In this document: positions 1 through 7,465 of the stretch, one piece after another
How positions within the stretch are numbered: the first letter of the stretch is position 1
Layout of the letters: every line of letters starts with the position of its first letter
NCBI RefSeq assembly: GCF_047807365.1
Contig: NZ_JBLOUI010000001.1
Coordinates: forward strand, 124,001 to 188,000
Direction: 5' to 3'
Origin: Peptacetobacter sp900539645
GTDB taxonomy: Bacteria; Bacillota; Clostridia; Peptostreptococcales; Peptostreptococcaceae
DNA: 64,000 bases
The notes under the pieces: generated by a model
What the model saw: only the letters and a program-made list of their open reading frames with translations
The model's database searches: none
Told to the model about the DNA's origin: nothing
Position numbers and translations under genes: made by a program

Positions 1-175
1 GAAGTGCTAACCCTGCATCTGCGAATGTAAATCCTCCAAATGCTGTTAACCATTCTGGACCAGTTATTATTCCTAAATAAGGCGGGAATATTAAGTTCCC
101 TGCTCCGAAGAACATTGCGAATAACGCGAATCCAAATACTATTACGTCTTTGAAACTACCTTTCTGTTCAATCAT
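1..175 (-). CDS. brnQ: Branched-chain amino acid transporter BrnQ (LIVCS family), N-terminal fragment
   Basis: Only the first 58 codons are in the window; the gene continues past its left edge. The start of the protein carries the LIVCS-family signature FALFAMFFGAGNLIFPPYLG (about residues 13-32) in the first membrane helix, which in this family belongs to a cation-coupled importer of Leu, Ile and Val. The ATG at 175 follows a GGAAAGG ribosome binding site. A consensus promoter lies about 90 bases upstream and the leader holds a short hairpin. Family assignment is firm; substrate preference is inferred from the family. Confidence 0.85.
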   Translation of the reverse strand, partial: MIEQKGSFKDVIVFGFALFAMFFGAGNLIFPPYLGIITGPEWLTAFGGFTFADAGLAL

Positions 176-219
176 AAGTTTTTCCTTTCCAAAATATAAG
201 ACTTAATCAAGATAACTAG

Positions 220-246
220 AAAACATTTTCCCCCAGGTAATGTTTT
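220..246 (-). promoter_or_regulatory. Hairpin in the brnQ 5' leader with a G-rich loop
   Basis: Eight-base arms AAAACATT and AATGTTTT pair around an 11-nt loop that on the minus strand reads ACCTGGGGGAA. It lies in the transcribed leader between the brnQ promoter and start codon. No U-tract follows, so it is not an intrinsic terminator. The exposed run of five G suggests a protein- or RNA-binding site, but the role is unknown. Confidence 0.4.
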
Positions 247-266
247 TGTTTTCCTTTACAAATTTA

Positions 267-295
267 ATTTTATATTTCATTTCTTTCGATGTCAA
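267..295 (-). promoter_or_regulatory. Sigma-A promoter of brnQ
   Basis: On the minus strand TTGACA (290-295) is followed after exactly 17 bases by TAAAAT (267-272). This predicts a transcript starting near 260 with a leader of about 85 nt before the brnQ start codon. Confidence 0.8.
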
Positions 296-760
296 TAACT
301 TTTTTCTAAATTTTTACACACTTCTGAATAATTAAAAATATTGTTTCTATTTTATCAAAATATTTTTTATTTTCTCAAATAATTTTTATTCGATTTTTTT
401 GTATGTTTTTTATCTATAAAAATAAATTTATTTTCTATACTATTTTTTTAAGTTTTCTCTATGTATTTATTTATATAAACTATAATATTTTAAAAAGCTT
501 GAAATTACTTATTTTTCATCCTTTTTATTATTTGTATTTTTTTATATACAAAATATTATTTTATTTATAAAGCTATTTATCAATAAGTTCCTTTATAACT
601 TTTTTATATTTTTGTCACAGTTTATACTTTTTTTGATTATCTATAGATTTTAGATTAGTATAAACTTTTCAGAAAATTCTATTTAATAGTTAATAAAAAA
701 TCAATATTTTGTGGAGCTTTTTTATTCGATTTTATTATAAATCAACTAAAATATATTATA
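296..760. other. AT-rich intergenic region without recognisable genes
   Basis: About 460 bases of very AT-rich DNA between the brnQ promoter and the rbgA terminator. No open frame here has a ribosome binding site or a recognisable product. The only structure I see is the inverted repeat at 620-665. Confidence 0.6.
620..665. repeat. Inverted repeat with perfect 9-bp arms in the brnQ-rbgA gap
   Basis: Arms GTTTATACT (620-628) and AGTATAAAC (657-665) are perfect complements separated by 28 bases that include the palindrome ATCTATAGAT. The flanks are not U-rich enough for a convincing terminator on either strand. It may be a regulator site or chance in AT-rich DNA. Confidence 0.3.
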
Positions 761-807
761 AAAAAATGGAGTATAATATAGATTTATTTCAATCTACAAT
801 ATACTCC
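761..807 (-). terminator. Intrinsic terminator of rbgA
   Basis: On the minus strand a hairpin built on GGAGTATA and TATACTCC, with an inner TAGATT/AATCTA stem, is followed by a run of T. It starts about 17 bases after the rbgA stop codon. Confidence 0.85.
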
Positions 808-824
808 ATTATTAATTCTAATAT

Positions 825-1718
825 TTATTTTATATCTTCTGGCACTTCTAGTGTTATATTTCCTAATTTACCAGTTCTAAACTCATTAAGAACTGTTGTA
901 GCTGTTCTTGTGTAGTCTATTTCTTTTCTACCAGTTATAAATCCTCTCTTCTGAGCTATCATATCCATAGTTTCTATTCCTGATTCACCAAGCTCTTCTA
1001 ATTTATATCTAGCAGCTAATTTTTCTGGTTCTATTACCATAAGTTTTTCTATTAATCTAAGTGCTAACGTCTCTACATCTAGTATTTCGTCTTTTATAGC
1101 TCTTGTAAATGCTAAGTTTAATGCAACATCCTGATCTTCAAACTTAGGCCATAGTATACCAGGAGTATCTAGCAGCTCCAAGTTTCCTCTAAGTTTAACC
1201 CACTGTTTACCTTTAGTTACACCAGGTCTATCCCCAGTCTGAGTACTTCTTCTACCAGTAAGTTTATTTATTAGAGAAGATTTACCAACGTTAGGAACAC
1301 CTACTATCATTATTCTTATTGCACGTTCTTTTCTTCCCTTTTCTTTTAAAGAATCCATCTTATCCTTTACAGCATTTTTACATTCGTCAACTATTCTATT
1401 AACTCCTGTACCCTTCATAGCGTCTATTGGAATAGCTTTTATGCCCTGCTCTTTGTAGTAGTTTATCCATTTGTTTAACTTTGCTCTATCAGAGATATCA
1501 CTCTTATTTAAAAGCACTACTCTTGGTTTTCCAGCCATTAGAGTGTCTATATCAGGGTTTTTACTACTATAAGGTATTCTTGAATCTAAAAGCTCTACAA
1601 CAACGTCTACAAGCTTTAAATTAGCTTTCATAAGGTCTTTAGTCTTTTTCATATGCCCTGGATACCAGTTTATATTAAGATTATCGTCTCTTAGGTAATC
1701 ATATTCTTTATCGCTCAT
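825..1718 (-). CDS. rbgA: Ribosome biogenesis GTPase RbgA (YlqF)
   Basis: Circularly permuted GTPase of 297 residues that in Bacillus promotes a late step of 50S subunit assembly. The G motifs occur in permuted order: G4 NKSD at 71-74, then the P-loop GVPNVGKSS at 140-148, GDRPGVT at 162-168 and G3 DTPG at 184-187. The N-terminal NWYPGHM motif is typical of the YlqF branch. Length matches the family. The ATG at 1718 has an AGGAGG site. A terminator separates it from the upstream gene rplS, so it probably has its own promoter, which I could not place. Confidence 0.93.
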   Translation of the reverse strand: MSDKEYDYLRDDNLNINWYPGHMKKTKDLMKANLKLVDVVVELLDSRIPYSSKNPDIDTLMAGKPRVVLLNKSDISDRAKLNKWINYYKEQGIKAIPIDAMKGTGVNRIVDECKNAVKDKMDSLKEKGRKERAIRIMIVGVPNVGKSSLINKLTGRRSTQTGDRPGVTKGKQWVKLRGNLELLDTPGILWPKFEDQDVALNLAFTRAIKDEILDVETLALRLIEKLMVIEPEKLAARYKLEELGESGIETMDMIAQKRGFITGRKEIDYTRTATTVLNEFRTGKLGNITLEVPEDIK

Positions 1719-1779
1719 TCTTTCTTCCTCCTTTGCTAAAATAATTATTTATTTTAATTATTATTTTTTCATATTATAG

Positions 1780-1805
1780 AAAAAGGACTGATAGTGTATC
1801 AGTCC
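1780..1805 (-). terminator. Intrinsic terminator of rplS
   Basis: GGACTGATA (1785-1793) and TATCAGTCC (1797-1805) form a perfect 9-bp stem with a 3-nt loop, followed on the minus strand by TTTTTC. It lies 26 bases past the rplS stop codon. Confidence 0.92.
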
Positions 1806-1830
1806 CTGTTCTCTCATATTAAATCAGATC

Positions 1831-2184
1831 TTATTTGTATCCTTTTGCTTCTTTAACTTTAGCAGCTTTACCAACTCTAGATCTTAAGTATCCTAGTTTA
1901 GCTCTTCTTACTTTACCTCTTCTAGTTACTTCTATTTTTTCTACTTTTGGTGAATGTACTGGGAAAGTTCTTTCTACACCGCAGTTGAAAGACATTTTTC
2001 TAACAGTGAAAGTTTCTCTAGCTCCTCCACCCTGTCTTTTTAATACTACACCTTCGAATACCTGTATTCTTTCTCTTTTACCTTCCACGATTTTAACGTG
2101 TACTCTTACTGTGTCCCCAGGTCCAAAGTTAGGAACTTCATTTTTTAACTGTTCGTTTTCGATTGCTCTTATTATTTCGTTCAT
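1831..2184 (-). CDS. rplS: 50S ribosomal protein L19
   Basis: Ribosomal protein L19, 117 residues, at the 30S-50S interface. The family pattern is clear: PNFGPGDTVRVHVK near the N-terminus, then VFEGVVLKRQGGG, and a basic C-terminus. A longer frame could start at 2202, but the six extra codons read through the ribosome binding site (TAGGAGGAAAT), so the ATG at 2184 is chosen. It is transcribed alone from a promoter in the trmD-rplS gap through an L19-type leader, and ends at its own terminator. Confidence 0.95.
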   Translation of the reverse strand: MNEIIRAIENEQLKNEVPNFGPGDTVRVHVKIVEGKRERIQVFEGVVLKRQGGGARETFTVRKMSFNCGVERTFPVHSPKVEKIEVTRRGKVRRAKLGYLRSRVGKAAKVKEAKGYK

Positions 2185-2203
2185 ATTTCCTCCTAAGTTC
2201 ATA

Positions 2204-2246
2204 GACGTTCATTAATGCTTGACCGGTGCACAGAGGAACGCCCGTA
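2204..2246 (-). ncRNA. L19 leader: autoregulatory structure upstream of rplS
   Basis: On the minus strand GGCGTTC (2236-2242) pairs with GAACGTC (2204-2210), enclosing a CCTCTGTGCACCGG segment. Position and layout match the known Firmicute L19 leader, believed to bind L19 and repress translation of its own mRNA. A promoter lies just upstream and the rplS site just downstream. The element type is recognised by sequence and context, not by a covariance search. Confidence 0.75.
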
Positions 2247-2261
2247 TTTTCAACAAGTTAT

Positions 2262-2290
2262 ATTATACTATAAAAAAAATCAATTTACAA
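2262..2290 (-). promoter_or_regulatory. Sigma-A promoter of rplS
   Basis: TTGTAA (2285-2290), a 17-base spacer and TATAAT (2262-2267) on the minus strand. It sits between trmD and rplS, so rplS is separable from the rimM-trmD operon. Confidence 0.8.
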
Positions 2291-2302
2291 GATTTTTTTT
2301 CA

Positions 2303-2989
2303 CTATTTTTTGTCCAAAAGATCTGGTCTTCTTTCCTTAGTTATCTTTATAGATTCTTCTAATCTCCATTCATCTATTTTCTTATGGTTTCCAGAAAGCA
2401 ATACTTCTGGCACCTCTCTTCCCTCATATACTCTAGGTCTAGTATACTGAGGATATTCTAGTAGATTATTTTCAAAAGATTCATCTTCAAAAGATTCATT
2501 CTGACCAAGAACTCCTGGAATAAGTCTAGAAATAGAGTCTATTACCACTAATGCAGCAAGCTCTCCACCTGTAAGAACATAATCTCCTATAGATATCTCA
2601 TCTGTAACTATCATATCTATTACTCTTTGGTCTATACCTTCATAATGTCCACAAAGAAGGATTACATCCTCCTCTACAGATAGTTTTTTAGCTATTTCCT
2701 GACAATGTACTTTTCCCTTTGGAGTAAGATAAATTACTCTAGGATTTTCAATTTTATTTGTTTCTACTATATGTTTATATGTATCGATTATCGGCTGAGG
2801 AGTCATAACCATCCCTGCCCCTCCACCAAATGGATAATCATCTACTTTTTTATGTTTATTCTCAGAAAAATCTCTTATATTATATACTTTACAATCTATT
2901 ATCCCTTTTTCTATAGCTCTTTTCATTATACTTTCGTTCATATAAGAGTTAAATATTTCGGGAAATAGAGTCATTATGTGAAATCTCAT
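2303..2989 (-). CDS. trmD: tRNA (guanine-37-N1)-methyltransferase TrmD
   Basis: Makes m1G37 in tRNAs reading CUN, CCN and CGG codons, using S-adenosylmethionine, which prevents frameshifting. The 228-residue protein has the SPOUT trefoil-knot signatures GHYEGID (114-120) and GDYVLTGGE (135-143), and PFGGGAGM near residue 53. A GTG at 2998 would add three codons, but AGGTGA sits at the right distance from the ATG at 2989. It follows rimM by 9 bases, the usual pairing. Confidence 0.95.
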   Translation of the reverse strand: MRFHIMTLFPEIFNSYMNESIMKRAIEKGIIDCKVYNIRDFSENKHKKVDDYPFGGGAGMVMTPQPIIDTYKHIVETNKIENPRVIYLTPKGKVHCQEIAKKLSVEEDVILLCGHYEGIDQRVIDMIVTDEISIGDYVLTGGELAALVVIDSISRLIPGVLGQNESFEDESFENNLLEYPQYTRPRVYEGREVPEVLLSGNHKKIDEWRLEESIKITKERRPDLLDKK

Positions 2990-2998
2990 ATCAATCAC

Positions 2999-3517
2999 CT
3001 AGTCGTCAAGCATACCTTTTATAGGGTCTATTATCATTTTACCTTCTTCTATATCTATTTCTGGTACAAATTTCATAACAGCCGGTATAAGATATTCTTT
3101 TCCTTCTTCATTTTTTATAACATAAACATCATTAGCTGAATACTGAAGTACTTCTTTTAAAACACCTACTTTTTCGCCTGAAACAGTATATACATCCATA
3201 CCTATCATGTCAGCTATAAAGAATTCTCCTTCTTCAAGCTCAAATGACTCATCTCTAGATACATATATATCTTTTCCTACAAGCTTTTCAGCCTCTTCAA
3301 CCCTATCTATGCCTTTTATTTTCATTATGACAAGGTTGCCTTTATATCTAACATCTTCAACTTCCCAAGGATTTTCTCTATCTTTTCCTACATAAAATTC
3401 TTCAAGGTAGTCAAATCTGTATATATCATCTGTTGTAGGATAAATTCTTACATCACCTTTTAGGCCCTGTGTTTTTACTATTTTACCAACCTTAAAATGA
3501 GTTACTTTTTTTGCCAT
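2999..3517 (-). CDS. rimM: 16S rRNA processing protein RimM
   Basis: A 30S maturation factor that helps assemble the 3' (head) domain around S19. At 172 residues it has the usual two parts: an N-terminal beta-barrel with VGKIVKTQGLKGDVRI, and a C-terminal PRC-barrel with EYLIPAVMKFVPEIDIEEG. The ATG at 3517 is preferred over an upstream GTG because AAGGTGG lies five bases before it. A terminator separates it from khpA, so rimM-trmD is probably its own unit. Confidence 0.92.
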   Translation of the reverse strand: MAKKVTHFKVGKIVKTQGLKGDVRIYPTTDDIYRFDYLEEFYVGKDRENPWEVEDVRYKGNLVIMKIKGIDRVEEAEKLVGKDIYVSRDESFELEEGEFFIADMIGMDVYTVSGEKVGVLKEVLQYSANDVYVIKNEEGKEYLIPAVMKFVPEIDIEEGKMIIDPIKGMLDD

Positions 3518-3576
3518 AATATCCACCTTAATCTTTTTGTAAGTTCTAGTTTATTTTGCTATTATAAAAGGTTATT

Positions 3577-3605
3577 AAAAAGGATTAGGCCATAAGACCT
3601 AATCC
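3577..3605 (-). terminator. Intrinsic terminator after khpA
   Basis: GGATTAGG and CCTAATCC (3582-3589 and 3598-3605) form an 8-bp stem followed on the minus strand by TTTTT. It starts 3 bases past the khpA stop codon and closes the ylxM-ffh-rpsP-khpA unit. Confidence 0.88.
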
Positions 3606-3608
3606 AAC

Positions 3609-3839
3609 TTATACTATCTCAAGAGATACTTTTATTTTCTCTTTATTTGCAACGGATCTAACTACAGTTCTGATAGCTTTTGCTATTCTTCCCTGTTTTC
3701 CGATAACCTTTCCCATATCGTCTGGAGCAACAGTAAGTTTTAGGATTATTTCATCCTTTTCTTCTGAAACACTTACTACTACTTCATCTGGGTTATCAAC
3801 TAGAGCCTTAGCTATATCTACAACTAGCTCTTTTATCAT
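3609..3839 (-). CDS. khpA: KH-domain RNA-binding protein KhpA (YlqC)
   Basis: A 76-residue single-KH protein that in other Firmicutes pairs with KhpB and affects cell division and sRNA-mRNA interactions. The GxxG RNA-binding loop is GKQG at 47-50, in VIGKQGRIAKAIR. It lies between rpsP and rimM as in most Firmicutes and is probably translated from the ffh-rpsP message. Last gene before a terminator. Confidence 0.93.
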   Translation of the reverse strand: MIKELVVDIAKALVDNPDEVVVSVSEEKDEIILKLTVAPDDMGKVIGKQGRIAKAIRTVVRSVANKEKIKVSLEIV

Positions 3840-3859
3840 AGTTTTACATCTCCCGTTTA

Positions 3860-4111
3860 TTATTTAGAAGTTTTAACACCGTTCTGTTCTAATAATTTTT
3901 TAACAGTTTCTGTTGGCTGAGCACCTGTTGCTAACCATTTTTCAGCGCTTTCGTTGTTTATTTTTAATACTTTTGGTTCTACTACTGGGTTGTAGTATCC
4001 TATTTCTTCTATGAATTTACCATCTCTTGGAGCTCTAGAGTCTGCTACTACTATTCTGTAGAAAGGTTTTTTGTTTGCTCCCATTCTTTTTAATCTTATT
4101 TTAACTGCCAT
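3860..4111 (-). CDS. rpsP: 30S ribosomal protein S16
   Basis: S16, 83 residues, a 30S body assembly protein. The N-terminal MAVKIRLKRMGANKKPFYRI and internal DSRAPRDGKFIEEIGYYNP are diagnostic. A GTG frame from 4120 would add three codons that overlap the ribosome binding site, so the ATG at 4111 is used (GGAGGTG upstream). Between ffh and khpA in the standard Firmicute order. Confidence 0.96.
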   Translation of the reverse strand: MAVKIRLKRMGANKKPFYRIVVADSRAPRDGKFIEEIGYYNPVVEPKVLKINNESAEKWLATGAQPTETVKKLLEQNGVKTSK

Positions 4112-4150
4112 TACAGCCACCTCCGAAAATTTTTCTATTTTTATTTTTTA

Positions 4151-5512
4151 TTATTTAAAAAAAGGTAATCCGGCAAAACCGCCCCTTTTCTTTTTACCCT
4201 TGCCTTGTGTCATTCCAGTAAACATCTTCATCATTTTCTTCATTTCATTTAACTGTTTTATTAATCTGTTTACTTCCTGCACTGATGTTCCGCTTCCTTT
4301 TGCTATTCTTTTCTTTCTAGAAGCGTTTAATATTGAAGGATTTCTTCTTTCCTCCACTGTCATCGACTGAATTATAGCCATACTTCTCTTCATATCTTTG
4401 TTATTCTGTAGGTCTACATCGCCGATTTGATTTTTCATGTTTGCCATTCCTGGCATCATGCCTAATAACTTATCCATTGAACCCATTTTTTTAAGCTGCT
4501 CAAACTGATCTAATAAATCCTCAAAGTCAAATTCTTGTTTTCTCATTTTTTTCTCAAGTTCTTTGGCCTTTTCGATATCGACAGCTTCTTGAGCTTTTTC
4601 AATCAGACTTAAAACATCGCCCATACCTAATATTCTAGATGCCATTCTATCTGGATGGAATGGTTCTAAATCTTCTAATTTTTCTCCCATCCCTATGAAT
4701 TTAATAGGTTTCTTTGTGACAGCTCTTATTGATAATGCTGCCCCACCTCTTGTATCACCATCTAGCTTAGTAAGTACTACTCCGTCTATACCTAATGCTT
4801 CATTGAAACTTTCAGCAACATTTACTGCATCCTGTCCTGTCATAGCATCGACAGTAAGAAGGATCTCATGAGGTTTTACTTCTGATTTTATATTTTTAAG
4901 TTCTTCCATAAGAACTTCGTCAACATGAAGTCTACCAGCTGTATCTATTATAACCATGTCGTTTCCATTTTTCTGTGCATGGCTTAGACCTGCTTTTGCT
5001 ATATTTACTGGATTTTCTTTATCTCCCATAGCAAATACTGGTATATCTAATTTTTCTCCTACAACCTGTAACTGTTTTATAGCTGCTGGTCTATAAACGT
5101 CACAAGCTACTAATAACGGTTTTTTACCCTGTTTCTTAAAGTATCCACCTAGCTTACCTGCTGTAGTAGTTTTACCTGCCCCTTGAAGACCAACCATCAT
5201 TATTACTGTTGGTGGCTTAGATGCTATCATTATTTTACTCTGAACATCTCCCATTAAGGCAGTAAGCTCTTCATTGACTATTTTTATTACATGCTGACCA
5301 GGAGTAAGACTTTTCATTACTTCCTGTCCAACGCATCTTTCTTGAACTTTCTTTATAAAGTCTTTTACAACCTTGAAGTTAACATCGGCTTCTAATAAAG
5401 CTAATTTAACTTCTCTCATTGCATCCTTTACATCTTTTTCAGTAAGTTTACCTTTTGATCTTAACTTACTAAAAGTGTTTTGTAATTTATCAGATAATCC
5501 TTCAAATATCAT
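4151..5512 (-). CDS. ffh: Signal recognition particle protein Ffh (SRP54)
   Basis: The SRP GTPase that binds signal sequences on translating ribosomes and docks with FtsY. At 453 residues it has the N domain (1-90), a G domain with GLQGAGKTTT (108-117), DTAGRL (190-195) and TKLDGD (248-253), and a methionine-rich M domain from about 300 with MLGMMPGMANM, ending in a basic glycine-rich tail. Its ATG overlaps the ylxM stop codon in an ATGA junction, implying translational coupling. Confidence 0.97.
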   Translation of the reverse strand: MIFEGLSDKLQNTFSKLRSKGKLTEKDVKDAMREVKLALLEADVNFKVVKDFIKKVQERCVGQEVMKSLTPGQHVIKIVNEELTALMGDVQSKIMIASKPPTVIMMVGLQGAGKTTTAGKLGGYFKKQGKKPLLVACDVYRPAAIKQLQVVGEKLDIPVFAMGDKENPVNIAKAGLSHAQKNGNDMVIIDTAGRLHVDEVLMEELKNIKSEVKPHEILLTVDAMTGQDAVNVAESFNEALGIDGVVLTKLDGDTRGGAALSIRAVTKKPIKFIGMGEKLEDLEPFHPDRMASRILGMGDVLSLIEKAQEAVDIEKAKELEKKMRKQEFDFEDLLDQFEQLKKMGSMDKLLGMMPGMANMKNQIGDVDLQNNKDMKRSMAIIQSMTVEERRNPSILNASRKKRIAKGSGTSVQEVNRLIKQLNEMKKMMKMFTGMTQGKGKKKRGGFAGLPFFK

Positions 5513-5877
5513 TCTATCATCCCCCTACATAAGTCTTCTATTTCATCTAGCTTAGGGATTAATTCTCCACAATCTTTATTGTGCAATAAATCTTGTTTAA
5601 AGTCAGCAATTTTTTCTATCATATTCTTTACAGTTTCATCTTTTTTCTGAAGTTCCGACAAAAGATGAAGTTTCTGTTCATAATCTCTCATTACTTTTTC
5701 AGCTCTTTTAAGAGTATCGTACACACCCTGTCTTGATACATTAAGATTTTCACTTATTTCTCCAAGCGAATAATCTTCTTCATAATAAAGAGAAACTATT
5801 TCTTTTTGTTTGTCTGTAAGAAGGTTTTTATAAACCCCGAACAGTTGTCCAACTTCTATCATCTTCTCCAAATTCAT
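5509..5877 (-). CDS. ylxM: SRP-associated helix-turn-helix protein YlxM (UPF0122)
   Basis: A 122-residue protein with a sigma-70 region 4-like helix-turn-helix: LTDKQKEIVSLYYEEDYSLGEISENLNVSRQGV spans about 20-52, followed by a helical tail. In streptococci YlxM binds the SRP RNA and Ffh. The gene overlaps ffh by the ATGA junction. First gene of the ylxM-ffh-rpsP-khpA operon, with a consensus promoter about 120 bases upstream. Confidence 0.93.
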   Translation of the reverse strand: MNLEKMIEVGQLFGVYKNLLTDKQKEIVSLYYEEDYSLGEISENLNVSRQGVYDTLKRAEKVMRDYEQKLHLLSELQKKDETVKNMIEKIADFKQDLLHNKDCGELIPKLDEIEDLCRGMIE

Positions 5878-5994
5878 TTTTTCACTTCCTGAATAATTAT
5901 TAAGTTCACGAATAAGGTCTTATAATTATTAAATACAAACCATTTTTAATGCTTTTTGTATCTGTAAAGGTTAATCACTTTACACTACTATTGT

Positions 5995-6023
5995 ATTTTA
6001 TATTATAAGACCTCTCTTGTCAA
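5995..6023 (-). promoter_or_regulatory. Sigma-A promoter of the ylxM-ffh-rpsP-khpA operon
   Basis: TTGACA (6018-6023), 17-base spacer and TAAAAT (5995-6000) on the minus strand. The predicted leader is about 110 nt and begins near a small hairpin (GTAAAG / CTTTAC, 5963-5982) of unknown role. ftsY ends just upstream, so this promoter separates the two units. Confidence 0.85.
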
Positions 6024-6098
6024 CGGTTTTTATTGAAATTTTGACATTTTTATACAGTATTTTTATTCTCTGCTTTGATTTAACAATTCTAACTTATA

Positions 6099-7442
6099 TT
6101 AATTTCCAAATAGAGCTACTGTAAATTCTCTTGCATCGAAATCCTGTAAATCCTCAGCCTTTTCTCCAACACCGATTAATTTTACTGGAACATCTACTTC
6201 TGATTTAACAGCTAGTACAACTCCACCTTTTGCAGTACCGTCTAACTTAGTAAGAACTATTCCAGTTATATCTGCAACTTCTTTAAAACTCTTAGCCTGA
6301 ACAACTGCATTCTGTCCTGTAGTTGCATCTACAACTAAAAGAACTTCTTTCTTAGCTTCTGGGAATTCTTTATCTATTATTTTGAATATTTTTCCTAACT
6401 CGTTCATTAAGTTAGCTTTATTATGAAGTCTTCCTGCAGTATCGCATATAAGCACATCTGTTTTTCTAGCCTTAGCTGCTTTTATAGCATCAAATACTAC
6501 TGCACCTGGATCTGCACCTTCATGATGTTTTACTATTTCTGTATTAGTTCTCTTAGCCCATATATCAAGCTGTTCTGTAGCAGCTGCTCTAAATGTATCT
6601 GCTGCAGCTAGCATAACTTTCTTGCCTTCAGATTTATATCTAAGTGCTAACTTTCCTATAGTAGTAGTCTTACCAACACCATTTACTCCTACCATTATTA
6701 TAATAGCTGGAGAAGGTTCTACATCTAGCTTAGAATTTCCTTTAGATAAAATTTCTTCTACTATTTCCTTTAATTCTTCTCTGACAGCCATCGGATCTGT
6801 TATCTTCTTGCTTCTTACTCTATCATTTAAGTCGTCTATTATCTGCATAGTAGTATTAACACCTACGTCAGCTGTTATTAGAACTTCTTCTAAGTCCTCG
6901 AATAACTCATCATCTACACTAGTATAAGATTTTAAAACCTCATCTATTCTATCAGTTATTCCCTGTTTAGCCTTTGTAAGTCCCCGTTTTAATCTAGCAA
7001 ATAGACCTTCTTTTTTAGCTGCTGGTTTTTCTCTACCTTCATTATTACTTTCTTCTGTAATAATTTCTTCTACCTCCTCAGCAGCCTCAACTATTTCCTC
7101 TACAGGCTCAGAAACTTCCTTTTCTACAGATTTTTCTTCTATTTCAGCCACAGTTTCTTCAAATATAGAAACTCCTTCTTCATCTAAAACAGCATTTATT
7201 TCCTCACATTCATCAACTTCTTTTGATGCTTCCTCTGCTGATTCTGGCTGTTCTGATATTTCTTCCTCAACGACTACTTCTTCTACTTTAGTTTCATCCT
7301 TAGTATCTTCTTTTTCTGATTCTAAAGTTTCTAAAAATCTTTCGTCGTCTTCTTTAACTTCTTCTTTTTCAACTTCAGAAACTACTTCGTCTACCTGAGT
7401 TTCTTCTTTTTTCTTTCCAAAACCAAATAACTTCTTAAACAA
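6099..7442 (-). CDS. ftsY: Signal recognition particle receptor FtsY
   Basis: The membrane-associated SRP receptor GTPase. The first ~145 of 447 residues are a strongly acidic, low-complexity A domain rich in Glu and Val. The NG domain follows, with GVNGVGKTTTIGKL near residue 255, DTFRAAATEQL, DTAGRLHNK and TKLDGTAKGG. The long A domain is like that of E. coli and unlike the short one of Bacillus. It follows smc by 23 bases in an rnc-radical SAM-smc-ftsY order known from clostridia. Confidence 0.95.
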   Translation of the reverse strand: MFKKLFGFGKKKEETQVDEVVSEVEKEEVKEDDERFLETLESEKEDTKDETKVEEVVVEEEISEQPESAEEASKEVDECEEINAVLDEEGVSIFEETVAEIEEKSVEKEVSEPVEEIVEAAEEVEEIITEESNNEGREKPAAKKEGLFARLKRGLTKAKQGITDRIDEVLKSYTSVDDELFEDLEEVLITADVGVNTTMQIIDDLNDRVRSKKITDPMAVREELKEIVEEILSKGNSKLDVEPSPAIIIMVGVNGVGKTTTIGKLALRYKSEGKKVMLAAADTFRAAATEQLDIWAKRTNTEIVKHHEGADPGAVVFDAIKAAKARKTDVLICDTAGRLHNKANLMNELGKIFKIIDKEFPEAKKEVLLVVDATTGQNAVVQAKSFKEVADITGIVLTKLDGTAKGGVVLAVKSEVDVPVKLIGVGEKAEDLQDFDAREFTVALFGN

Positions 7443-7465
7443 TTTACCGCCTCCATCTCTAAAGC

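Noticed and set aside
220..246. The brnQ leader as a leucine or valine T-box
   Set aside because: The leader is only about 85 nt and has no T-box bulge sequence or specifier stem.
1835..2215. A 126-codon plus-strand frame antisense to rplS
   Set aside because: L19 on the minus strand is certain, with promoter, leader and terminator.
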